DNA of 64,000 nucleotides from Archegozetes longisetosus (lineage: Eukaryota; Arthropoda; Arachnida; Sarcoptiformes; Trhypochthoniidae): NCBI GenBank assembly GCA_018873245.2, contig JAEMBT020000006.1:13300387-13364386 (forward strand), written 5' to 3'. The notes beneath the pieces were generated by a model. The model saw nothing but the letters and a program-made list of their open reading frames with translations, had not been told where the DNA came from and ran no database searches. The position numbers and the translations under genes are program-made. Shown here in pieces: positions 25,105 through 36,080 of this stretch. The stretch's first letter is position 1, and each line of letters starts with the position of its first letter.

Positions 25105-25133
25105 GCGTGACCAAAGACTTAAGATTATGATCG
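25105..25133 (+). promoter_or_regulatory. Conserved upstream block of cyclase copy 1
   Basis: GCGTGACCAAAGACTTAAGA followed by TTATGATCG starts 232 bp before the ATG. A near match starts 228 bp before the ATG of copy 2 (45875), although most of the surrounding non-coding sequence has diverged. The retained sequence and spacing suggest a promoter element or a conserved part of the 5' UTR. Confidence 0.5.
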
Positions 25134-25336
25134 AAAAATATTGGATTATGATTTGGTCAATTCGTGATAGAGAGCAACCAATAAGATAAACTATACGTTC
25201 AATAAGAATATTCGTGAGAAAAAATACTTAAGTTTGTCAGATTTTTGGATTTTACTGCTGAGCTTAAAATTTGTTGCTATTAAAACCAATGATAGCATAG
25301 TTACAGCATCATTTCTTTTTCTTCATACTTTCAAGA

Positions 25337-28300
25337 ATGTTCGGACAACTTTTACTTCCGATATCTGTTTTTATAGTTGGCTTACTTTTAAATGTAACAA
25401 AGCCTTCATTTTCATCAACTGAACCATCAAGCTTGCCGAATGCAACATTATATCCTCCAAGAAGACAATCAACAGATCTGATAGTATCAGAAGTACACGA
25501 TGTGACTCTGGTGTGCATAATGGCACAACAGGCAGAACTTCCTGTCTACTTCGAAGTCGTTAAACCAGCGCTTCAGTTGGCTGTCGAAGAAGTGAGACGT
25601 CGTTATCCACATTTGCGATTTAATTTGGTCGCCCGTAAAGATAACCACTCTTGTCTCCATAATTTTGCGGGTGCGATAGCGGCTGAAGAGTTTTATTTGA
25701 GAAAAGTAAGCGCTTTTATAGGGCCTGCCTGTAGTTTTGCATTAGATCCAGTCTCCAGAATGGCTTCCTATTGGAATGTTCCCATTTTTACTGGTGGAGG
25801 AATTGGAGTGGAATTCTCTAGAAAAAATATCTACAGTTCGCTAACAAGAATGGCTTTTTCATTAGGTATGTTCCGATTTCGCCTTGTTTATGATTATATT
25901 CACTTTGCATAATTTAATTAAATTTATTAATTTTAAATCGAGCCATTAGCTTCTACGTAAAAAATAAGGTAATATATTCCTGTTTGAAAAATATTCAGAA
26001 TAATAGAGGGTATTTTTCAACTTTAGTAAAACGATTTATCAGCTGTTGAACCTCAATTTGTAAAAGCCATAACTAAAATTAATTGCTCTTATCTTTCCTT
26101 GGGCCTTCAAGTTGTTCCAAGTGAAAGTAAAGTTCAAGATAACTTTCGACATTTAGGGCTTTTAAGAAATATGAACTTAAAATTGAGAGTTAATTGTGAA
26201 AGAATGTTAATTATAGCACTTTTTGAATAATAGCTAACGCATCAAATACACTACAAAGCAAATGATAAAGAACAATGAAGTCTCATTTCTATCAATTTCA
26301 ATAGTTTGTTCTCAGTAAAGACAAAACAGTCATTAAGTCATAAATTTGATTAGTACTTTCTAAATTATACAATTAAATTTCAGATCGCGTGTCACATTTC
26401 TTCGTCAAAATAATACGTGAATATGACTGGCATCATGTATCGCTTATTGTGGACGAAACAGAAATTTCAAATGCTCTCATAAGAAATAGTTTGCAGTCAA
26501 CGTTCAAAGAAGTAGAATTTGGTCATGAAATAAATTTAGACGTTCAATCATTTAGTAGAAGAGATAATGGTACTGTCAATTACGCTAAACTACTCAAACA
26601 ATCGAGCCGTGCGGCCAGAGGTTAGTCTATATAATAACAGACTTAATGACTTATAAGCTATTTATGGACAAATTGAGCTTTACTACTATAACAGTAAACT
26701 ATTTTCACAAAATTCATTATATTTTATCGTTTTAAGCTCAATTGCTGCTTTGTCAGCCGAACTACTGATTTTAAGCTCGAATTTCAGTCAATTAAATACA
26801 ATAATTATTATAATTATAATGCAATACCTCAATATAGTGAATCGCTGGGGACCACATTCACTATAACGAGGTTTCATAATAAACAGGTAATTATTAATCG
26901 AAAAGTATATGTTGAGGCAGGACTAGTACCTTCGCTATATTGAGGTGTTATTGTATTGATTTCATTAAGTAAAGATTAAATTGATTTATTAGGCGTCCAA
27001 AAAAGATGTTAAAAATTAAAAATTTTACTCTAATATATCTTTAGATATATATAGAGAGAGAGAGAGAGATATCCAGAGATATCCAGAGATATATCTTTAG
27101 ATTCTTGAATAGTAAATAAGAAATATTTTTACTATTTTTTCGATTTATAAATTATAAAAGAACTGAAGTAGCGTCTGAAATAAGGATCTTGCACACTTTG
27201 TTTTTAAATCGAATTAATAATTAGTTCTCAGTGGCGAGGCCAGATGTGCCGAGGGGATCCAGGCCTCTCAGCTCATCAATGAAAACAGAACTTTTAGATT
27301 ATCGATAATATCTGTTGAAAAGTAAACTTCTAAGTCTCAATCTAGATTAAATTGTTAATGGTTTCTTAATTTATAAAAATAATGAAAGAAGTGAATTGAT
27401 ATGACATTAAAATTCACGCTTTTTTTTATAAAAATTTAAATGTTTTGTCCCCTCATTCAAAAATTTTTACCTTCGTCATTGTTGGTTTTTATGGCCAGAT
27501 ATTAGTTTGATCACAGTATGATAATTATAATTACTATAATTATTAATTAATTAGTTGTTTAAAAATTAATCGTACGAAATTTTCAATTACAACATGTATT
27601 GATTTTTAAAACATATTTAGAGCTTAATTTGACCTGGTTCAATCAAGCATAAACTGGATTTAAGAACAAAGTGCATAAGCCCTTATTTAAGTAACTGTCT
27701 CAATTTTGAACTAATCAAAAAGACTAAATTTCGATGAAATGATTAGAAAATTAAAAATTTCCAAAATTGATAGCCAAAAAGTTTTACAGGATGTCAGTTA
27801 TAAAGCTAATTATTTATAAAACTTTGCAATTTAAAGACTTTTTCAGACATAATGAAAGGTAAAACATCAAAGACTCAACATAATGTTGTCTAAGAAAGCA
27901 ACGCTTTATTTGAATCGAAAAAGTTGAATTGATTTTGATCAGAATATTGCGAATGATTTGAACTCTGATATTCGATACTTCGACAATATGTATGACAAAT
28001 ATAAGTTCCATTTTTCTCAGCATTTGATTTTTGGGTCCACTTATCATCAGATTTCTTTTGACTCGATTCTTGATTAATCGTTTTCTGTACTTTATGCCAT
28101 TTTGAATTACTTCTCGTGACACTAAGTCTTACAAATGTTTGTTCGTAACAACTAGCGTTCGATTTAAAGGGTTTCTAGATCTCAAAATCACTACCACAAC
28201 TTGAACTGTGATTAGATTGAAAGCCGTGGTCACTAATATAACCTGGATTATTATTTCAACCATTTTGACGGCCATTCGAGTGTTTTCTCAACTCGTATCA

Positions 28301-31300
28301 ATTTAGATTGTTCTGAATTTTGAATTGATGATCAAATCGGTTGAGACAAGAATTGGACCCCTGATTCCATTCAAAGTCAACATAACTGCTATCAGACAAA
28401 AAAGTATACGCTAAATAAAGCTTTTTCGCGCCTTACATACTTAGGGATCACTTTATTATTTGGGTAACCAAGATTTTAAGAACTTTTATAAGCTTTGGTT
28501 TAGGTCTGACTTATGACAAAACAAAATAATAAACTTTTGCATTAATCGTTTTGCTGATAAAGAGGTCATAATTTGTCAAATTATTTACTTTACATTCAAC
28601 ATTTCTCAGTTATTTTATAAATTTGAGTTACTTATGTTAAAGTTCGATACAAACTATAACACTTATAGAAATTTAAAGATAAGTTTCGAATTTTATGAAT
28701 CATTATTAGAAATAATACTTATCAAAATAATATTAAAAAATGATTTATCCCTCATTCCCCTCATTTGGTTCAATTCTCGTTGTCTTTTATTGTATTTTTA
28801 AGCGCACATCTTCACATATATTAATACTTTTTGTCCAATAGTGCCATTAATTTTGCTATGATTTGGGTCAATTTTCCGATTATTGATATCATCCTTCTAA
28901 TGTCTTCTGAGTTGATGCGCTCTTTTATTGTTAGTGACATTGGTTAAGATCACAAGCGGAGTATTGTATCGAATGTAAAAGGTAGTGCTTTAGAGTAGGC
29001 TTTCAAGTGAACCGTTTGTGACAAATGACCTAACTATTCAGTGGAAGATCACAAATCATTAATTGGCTCCCAAATTTCAATTATATTAATCGTATCTATT
29101 ATTACGATCAATCAATCTGTTTCTTGACATTCAGGCCGTTTATCAGTTATTATTAATTGTCTTGATTAATGGAATCTATTTATCAGACACTTTCTTTACA
29201 TTTATTACACTGAATCGAAGGCAAGCTTGACTTCACTTTCAATTTTTAGTTCCAAGCTAAGGGATTGTCCTACAGTTGAAGCGACTAGCCAATAAAAATT
29301 CTACCCCTATAAAAGCCATTCACTGGTTATAAGGGGGCCAAACGTATAGACAGATCTATCATATAATTAGTCTATTTTTATATACGTATTTCATATTGGA
29401 TTGAAATTATATTCTCTGCTAAGCAATAGCATCAATTTTAAACTTAAGTTTAACATTAGTTTAATTGACTGAAAATTGTTTTTGTTAGTTATAATTTTGA
29501 TAACAACTGGTGAACTGGTTCGACATATGCTTCTTGAGGCACATGAATTGGGGATGGGTAATGGAGAATATGCTTTCTTTGGCATTGAGCTCGTTAAGAG
29601 TACTGGAAGTTTTGGTGATTTTTCATGGTATCAACCGGGAGACAGAAGAAACAAACAGGCGCGGGAAATATATGAAGCACTTATGATAATTGCTGTCAGA
29701 GTTCCCACCTCTCCAGAATATACAACTTTTACTCATAAAGTCACTCAGATGTCTTTGGATGAGTTCGGAGGAAAAACTAATATTGAAAATGTAAGTCATG
29801 CTAAACTTTTTTTTGATATAAATTAGTTTAAAATTAATTTAATATTAATTTTTCACCAATTTATGGGATAGTCATTCAGATGAGTTTTGAAAATGTTATT
29901 TTGATCATTTGTATTGATTTAAACATTTATTCAGAAAGAAATGACGAATACAAACAAAATTCTTCAGGTAAATCCGATTGTAGCTGCATTTTACGATTGT
30001 GTCCTTATGTATGCCTGGGCTTACAATAAGACATTAGCTCTTGGAGGAGATCCTAAAGATGGACGAACTCTTGTGAGGAGGTTATGGAGCACCACATTTA
30101 AAAATGGTATTAACATAGAAATACATTATTAAACTATGCTGCGAGACAAAACGAATGTTTTCGATTGAGTTTCAAATTTTTTTGTCAACGGGTATACGTA
30201 TGAACTTTATACATAAGATTAACGATACTTTAAAAGTTAACTAATATTCAAATCTAAATTATTATTACTTCCTCTGGAATTAAACTTCAAAGTAGAAGAG
30301 ACTGAGAATTGTAAAAATTAGCTAGGAAATGAAGAAAAAAAAATCATATTTTGAGACTTCAGAGAACAGTTAAGCTGGAATTAATTTGTTCCCATATGTC
30401 TAGTTTGTCTTTGAAAATTTCTATAATTCGATTGTAATCTAGCCCATACTAAATGATCGTCAGAGGTGTCTTACTTTGTTTTAGCCATGTTCTTGACTTT
30501 AGAATTATGACCGGATAGCTCTGATTAAATTGTTGAAGTTTTGAAATCATACACTATTAGTATATTCAGTTGGCGATAACTTAAATGATCTCCACATATA
30601 TTACACGAATTTTGCACCAAATTTCAACTTAAATTCAGCCATCTATTTTAATTGACAAGGTTGACAGGGTTTTGATCACACAACTCATTCGAAACTAGTC
30701 ATAAATCAAAGTGAATGCACATATTTAAAAGCCGTTAAGTAAGCTTTTAACTGGTATATAATTTGTTATTGCTATAAACAAATTAAAAGTTGAAACAAAA
30801 TTCTTGTTATTTATGTCACGAGGTTTATTTATGAAAATATCAACATTATTTAAATACGCTTTGCCTGTTTACCCGTCAACTAAGCAGGATTAACGGGGGA
30901 TATCACTATTAATGAGAATGGTGACAGAGAAGCAGATTATACCCTCAACGATTTGGATCCAGAAACTGGTACTATGAGACCAGTGGCCTCTTATTTTGGT
31001 GCTCGACGTGTTTTGGAAAAGATAGCTGGTGTTGAAGTCCATTGGCCGGCGGGTAAAAAAGAGCCGCCTCCTGATATTCCATACTGTGGATTCGCAGGAG
31101 ATGCGCCTCATTGCATCATACAAGGTATTACAAATGAGTCAATAAGTTAAAAGTTATACTTTGATGATTGTCAGACTTGAAATGTTTAGGGTTTTACCTT
31201 AGAACAAGCATCTAATAAATAAAGATTAAATATAATATAAAATAAGATATAAATATTTAGGGTTATTTGGTACAGGATTTAACTCCTCGATACAATACTG

Positions 31301-34178
31301 TTAACAATTTCATTAAAAAATTAAATAATGTTTGTGTTCAAAGCAGAATCATTTCCAATATGGGCCTCACTGCTGATAACTTTGTCCATTATTGCCATCA
31401 TTACGCTGGTATTCACTTATTTCGTATACAAAAAACTTAAATTAGAATCAGACCTGAGCGATAGCTGGTGGAAAGTCAATTACGAAGACATTGTTTTTCC
31501 AGAGAATATTGCTAAAAGTGGCCAAAAATCTGTACTTTCACTGAATGTTTCTGAAACTGAGGGATTTGTTTCAGGGAAAACATCATCAAATTTAGTACCA
31601 ACAGTTGTGAATTCTCTAGCAAGTGCAGCCGGAGTTATAGATTCTGTGATGATTGGCATTTATAAAGGAATAAAAGTTGCCTTTAAGCCATTGAATATAA
31701 AGAAAATTAACCTTTCAAGAGCACTTTTAATCGAGTTGAAACAGGTTTTATTTCGATTTCAGTTGAATTTTGGTCTGTAAAACTTGTTTCTTTATATAGA
31801 TGAGAGAATTAACGCATGAGAATTTGGTTCGCTTCGTTGGTTTGTGCGTCGATGAACCAAACACTGCAGTACTGACTGAATTGTGTATTAGAGGAAGTTT
31901 AAGGGATTTGCTTGAAAATGACAAAATTAATATTGATTGGACTTTTCGATACTCAATGATGACTGATATCGTTGAAGGTATGCTTTTCCTGCATAACAGT
32001 CTTATTGAGTATCACGGAAGACTTAAATCAACCAACTGTGTAGTCGATGGAAGATTTATGGTTAAAATAACTGACTATGGGTTAAGATCACTTCATGAAC
32101 AAGTTTTCAAAGAAACAGATGTCAATCCGAGAGCTCTTTTCTGGACAGCACCAGGTATTCGATTCGAGTTTCTGCACAATTCCCTAATTGCTGTTTGATT
32201 TTATTTCAAATGTAACTGAAGAACATCTCAGAGCTAAAGATCCAGTTAATTCTGGTTCAAAAAAAGGAGACATTTATTCATTTGCTGTAATATTACAAGA
32301 GATTATTACTCGTTGCGGACCTTTTGAATCATTAGAACGTTTAGGCCGTTCCAAAGTTATTTATGAACCAAATGAAATACTCGATCGACTTAGAATGGGA
32401 ACTGTTCCTCCATTCAGACCAGAAGTAGCACCTGATGAATGTTCGAAAGAACTCTTAAATTTAATGCATGAATGTTGGTCTGAATCTCCAAACAGTAGAC
32501 CAGACTTCACACAGATTAAGCCTAAATTGAGAAAAATTACTCAGGGAATATCGAGTCGAAACTTCTTGGATAATTTGTTGCAACGAATGGAACAATATTC
32601 AGAAAATCTCGAGCGAATAGTTCAGGAAAAAACTGAATCAGTTATTGAAGAGAAGAGAAAAACTGAAGAACTTTTATATCAATTGTTACCCCGTTTTGTT
32701 GCAGAAGAATTGAAAAAAGGGGTTCATGTCAAGCCTGAGACATTTGAAGCGGTGACAATATTCTTCTCAGATATCGTCGGGTTCACGACATTGTCTGCTG
32801 AATCGACTCCTATGCAAGTCGTGGATCTATTGAATGACTTGTACACATGTTTTGATGCAATTATTGATATTTATAATGTGTATAAGGTGGAAACAATCGG
32901 TGATGCATATATGGTGGCGTCAGGTCTACCGATTCGTAACGGTAATGAACATGCCCGAGAAATCGCACGAATGGCTCTCGATCTGAGAAAAGCTGTGAAC
33001 ATATTCAAAATAAGACATTTACCAAAGAGGAAGTTACAGCTTAGAATTGGTATCCATACGGGACCGTGTGTTGCTGGTGTTGTTGGTCTAAAAATGCCCA
33101 AATATTGTCTGTTTGGAGACACCGTTAATACTGCATCCAGAATGGAAACTCATGGTTTGTAACCTGGAAGATAAAATCGGTTTTCAATTAAAAAATTGTT
33201 ATCTTAATTGATAGGCGAACCATTAAAAATACACATATCAGAATCAACAAAAGCAGTTCTGGACGCTTTTGGAACATTCTTGATAGTTCCTAGAGGTGAA
33301 ACTGAAATAAAGGTGAACCATTTATACAATTCTTTCACTTTAAAAATTAATAAATCGTATGTAGTTTAATGGGTTATTGCGCGAAAGTCGTCTAGGCAAA
33401 ACCCGTTTGTGCGAAAGCCACCTAAGAGAAAACCATTTGAGCGAAAGCCTTGTACGAAAGCTTTTTAAGCAAAGTTTATTACTTATAACTTTGCTAAATC
33501 ATTTTATCAACAGGCTGTGAAGTATTTTTCTAATCAATCTTAATTTCAAGTCATTTTTCGGTACAATTTATAGAGATAAAAAAATAACTTAAATAAGAAA
33601 CATTTATCAACTAATAATAATCATAATGTAATACTAAACAATTAAATAGGAAAAAAGATTGTAATTTGTGATTCGATTAAATATTACATGTGAAATAGCA
33701 TCTAAAAATTAAAGAATAGTAGATCTACTATTTAAATAATAATTAGTTAGTCTCTCAATTCTCTAATTAATTATAGCTCTAAATAAGAAAGTATAAGTAG
33801 GTGTTATAATTATTGTAAATATAATAATTTTCGCTAAAATGTCTTTCGCTAAAATGGCTTTCGCTCAAGTGATAAGTCACCAGTTTAGTGATTAAATCCG
33901 ATAAGATTATGATTCTTAGTTCCAGTCAACAATAAGTTTTAGTGTTTTTGCAATAGTATAATCAGATAATTCATGTTTTTGCTCGGGTTTACAGATTGGA
34001 AAACAAATTGCTTGAAACACTATTCCTATATATAATTTAATATTTTCACTATTAGGGTAAGGGATTGATGATTACCTATTGGTTAGAATCAGAAAACCAA
34101 CAACTGATTCACAGTAATCCAGTGGGACAAACGCTTGATATCTATAGTAATATTTCTCCTGCAAATGTGCAAGTTTAG
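25337..34178 (+). CDS. Receptor guanylyl cyclase, copy 1
   Basis: A membrane guanylyl cyclase that makes cGMP from GTP when its ectodomain is engaged. Ten exons: 25337-25865, 26384-26620, 29489-29790, 29935-30106, 30888-31124, 31347-31744, 31800-32154, 32222-33154, 33215-33312, 34056-34178. All phases close to 1,127 residues. In order: signal peptide, periplasmic-binding-fold ligand domain of the ANF-receptor type ([16 protein letters not shown]), one helix at about 496-518, a kinase-homology domain, a coiled-coil linker, and the cyclase domain. The kinase homology has HGRLKSTNC where an active kinase has HRD, the usual pseudokinase state in this family. The cyclase keeps metal residues Asp927 (FFSDIVGFT) and Asp971 (ETIGDAYM), the base-reading Glu967 and the [15 protein letters not shown] loop, so it should be active. 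The C-terminal tail is 24 residues longer than in copy 2. Intron 2 (2.9 kb) and intron 9 carry transposon remains. Confidence 0.93.
26822..26953. mobile_element. Small pogo/Tigger-like MITE
   Basis: The termini are inverted: CAATACCTCAATATAGTGAA on the left and, on the other strand, CAATAACACCTCAATATAGC on the right. A TA flanks the right end. The ACCTC(A/G)ATATA core resembles Tigger-type ends. It is 132 bp and non-coding, within intron 2 of cyclase copy 1. Confidence 0.55.
27039..27103. repeat. GA tract flanked by ATATCTTTAGAT repeats
   Basis: TATATCTTTAGAT occurs on both sides of a (GA)n run and of two CCAGAGATAT units. Simple-sequence DNA within intron 2 of cyclase copy 1. Confidence 0.7.
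27870..28430 (-). pseudogene. Degenerate coding-like stretch, Ser/Asn/Gln-rich
   Basis: One minus-strand frame starting near 28430 stays open for about 185 codons to TAG near 27887, broken by only three internal stops. The product is rich in Ser, Asn and Gln (for example [38 protein letters not shown]). This composition is unlike random AT-rich DNA here. The upstream end merges into the dispersed repeat at 28410-28860, so it may be transposon coding sequence rather than a host gene. The 102-codon frame at 27814-28122 lies in another frame and looks less natural. No family recognised. Confidence 0.35.
28410..28860 (-). repeat. Dispersed repeat, copy A
   Basis: Read on the minus strand, this segment aligns along its length with 34550-34950 on the plus strand. 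Shared words include GATGTGCG, AAAATTCGA, AAAACGATTA, TGCAAAAGTT and CCCTAAGTATGTAAGGCGCG. Identity looks moderate with small gaps. It lies in intron 2 of cyclase copy 1. Confidence 0.65.
33379..33870. repeat. Inverted-repeat element with iterated GCGAAAGYC ends
   Basis: The left end has several units of GCGAAAG(T/C)C (33380, 33411, 33441 and a partial). The right end has the complement, CTTTCGCT repeated at about 33843 and 33859 plus TTTTCGCT. The ends are inverted relative to each other and each is internally iterated. It fills most of intron 9 of cyclase copy 1. Confidence 0.6.
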
Positions 34179-34549
34179 TCACTCAAGTTGTATTGTGCAA
34201 AACGCATCTCAATCAACCAGAAACTAATACTGATCAGTATGTTCCAAATCTTGAATTTTGAATGATCTAGAAAACTTTGTAGATTAAGGTAAATCAGTTA
34301 TGGCCTTCTGCTATCATTGGTTGTGTGGTTTGTTTGTTGCCGGATATTAGGATAAGAGGTTTAATAATTTATTTGACTTTTTGTTGATAACATTACAAGT
34401 CTCATAGGCCGTCCAATTGAATGTCTAAAGTTAATTTTAGAATAGAATAATTCATAGAAGAAAATCATTCATTTAGTAAATCTACATCTTTTTCGAAATT
34501 AAGGTTAATATTAGTTTTGTCTCTATAATAGTGAGATAGCTTCTAACAG

Positions 34550-34950
34550 ACTGACTATTTCTGTGGTGTACAATCGTACAAAAAAGTGTGCATCAAGATG
34601 TGCGTTTAAAAACAATGGAAGCCAATAAGTGATGAAATAAATGAGGGAAAGATTGAGTAAATAATAAAGTTATTATTTTGATAAATATGACGGATCAAAA
34701 TTCGATCCTTATCCTTAAATCTCATTAAGGAAAAATTATTCACAAGTGTTGTTTATGAACTTTTTATTAGTAAAACGATTAGTGCATGCAAAAGTTCACT
34801 ATTTTGATTCGCCATAAATCAGATCTAAACTTAAGTTTATAAAAATTTTGAAAACCTTAGTTACCTAAGTAAGTACCTAAATAAGTAATTACTTACTAGA
34901 GTAATCCCTAAGTATGTAAGGCGCGAAAAGGTTTTGTTTCATGAACACTC
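34550..34950 (+). repeat. Dispersed repeat, copy B (inverted to copy A)
   Basis: The partner of 28410-28860 in the opposite orientation, about 370 bp past the stop of cyclase copy 1. The two copies bracket exons 3-10 of that gene, separated by about 5.7 kb. They are either two insertions of one family or the ends of something larger. Confidence 0.65.
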
Positions 34951-35188
34951 TTTTGTCCGATTGTACTCTTATAATCACTTATAACACACAACACACTTTA
35001 ATTTATTAATATTAATATTTTGCATCACTAGACGACTTTTGATTGTAATGCTTGACTATATTTTAAAAATAAAGCAAAAAAATTTTATTTAGAAAAATTT
35101 TCAAGATTTTTAATTTTATAGCTTTGTCATACATTTGATGATTGAGTTTTGTTTTTGTTTAAAATAAAGGTGGAAAATGAATGATCGG

Positions 35189-35553
35189 TGCCATATTTTT
35201 CCAACATGTTGTTCAATTTGAAACTTAACAGAAAATGATGTCAACCTAATGTTAATCAATACATTAGTAGACGTAGGAAAAACTTGCAAATATAGTTCTT
35301 ATCATTCAGAGCGTGTATCCTTATTTCACTACTATCAGTTTAATCGTTTAGTATTTGATTGTTATTAAGCAATACTTGAGTAATCGATTAAATGAGAAAT
35401 AATTAAATTGATGCCATGGAAATTAGATTACATGATCTGAATGATAAGGACTATATTTGCAAATATTGCCGAGAATCTACTAATCTATTGATTAATATTA
35501 GGTTGATTTAATTTTCTATAAAGTTCCAGATTGAAATGTTAGGCAAATATTGC
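35189..35553. repeat. Foldback element with arms of about 140 bp
   Basis: The left arm (from 35189) and right arm (ending about 35553) are inverted copies. Shared words include TCAACCTAAT, TTAATCAATA, ATTAGTAGA, TTGCAAATATAGT and CTTATCATTCAGA. The loop is about 80 bp. It is non-coding and typical of a MITE. Confidence 0.75.
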
Positions 35554-35644
35554 TTGATAGCTGACTATTCAAATACTGATTTATTATGATTATATTTCAC
35601 ATGTCTTTTCAACCAAAGTGATTAACTTAATGTTAACTAGTACA

Positions 35645-35802
35645 CAGTTAAACCTGTCTAACTTGAACACGCAATTAAATGGGTTTAAAAATAAAAGAAT
35701 AAATCTGGATTTTCTATGGAAAAAGTAAACAAATTGATCAATTTGAAAGATTAGTCTCTTTTCAAAAATAATCCAACTGCATGTTGAGGACAAGTTTTAC
35801 TG
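35645..35802. mobile_element. Small pogo/Tigger-like MITE
   Basis: The ends are CAGTTAAACCTGTC on the left and CAGTAAAACTTGTCC on the opposite strand at the right, the latter preceded by TA. It is 158 bp. The CAGT(A)AAACCTGTC start is typical of Tigger-type termini. A 67-codon minus-strand frame here is only read-through. Confidence 0.55.
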
Positions 35803-36080
35803 TACTAAAAATTAAGCCTCCAATTACGAATAGTAACATAAAGTTGAGTACAAATTCAAACAACTTAGTAAATTGTTTTGAACAAGTTATGACAGTCTAA
35901 GCTAAAAGCCATTTCTTTGCATTAAAAACATGTTTCCATAACTACTATAAAGAAATCAATTTAGAATAATATTTCTATAAAATATTCATTTACTTATTAC
36001 CCACGAATATACATTATCACTTGAGATTAGATTTCTTATGTCGTTTTAAATATTAATTCATTGGAATCGAAGTGTCCGAA

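Larger units (their letters stand above)
22811..25336. other. Intergenic upstream of cyclase copy 1
   Basis: About 2.5 kb with the GA microsatellite and no recognised coding sequence. The last 250 bp hold the upstream block shared with cyclase copy 2. Confidence 0.45.
34179..36080. other. Intergenic filled with inverted-repeat elements
   Basis: About 1.9 kb between cyclase copy 1 and the DEG/ENaC gene. It contains dispersed repeat copy B, the foldback at 35189-35553 and the small element at 35645-35802. The last 250 bp should hold the channel promoter. No gene recognised. Confidence 0.5.

Noticed and set aside
27814-28122. Minus-strand frame of 102 codons in cyclase intron 2
   Set aside because: The neighbouring frame has a more protein-like composition over a longer span; this one looks like its shadow.
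30890-31123. Minus-strand frame of 77 codons, with a near copy at 48286-48507
   Set aside because: Antisense shadows of cyclase exon 5 in both paralogues; their similarity only reflects exon conservation.
32871-33122. Minus-strand frame of 83 codons, with a near copy at 50194-50454
   Set aside because: Antisense shadows of the cyclase catalytic exon.
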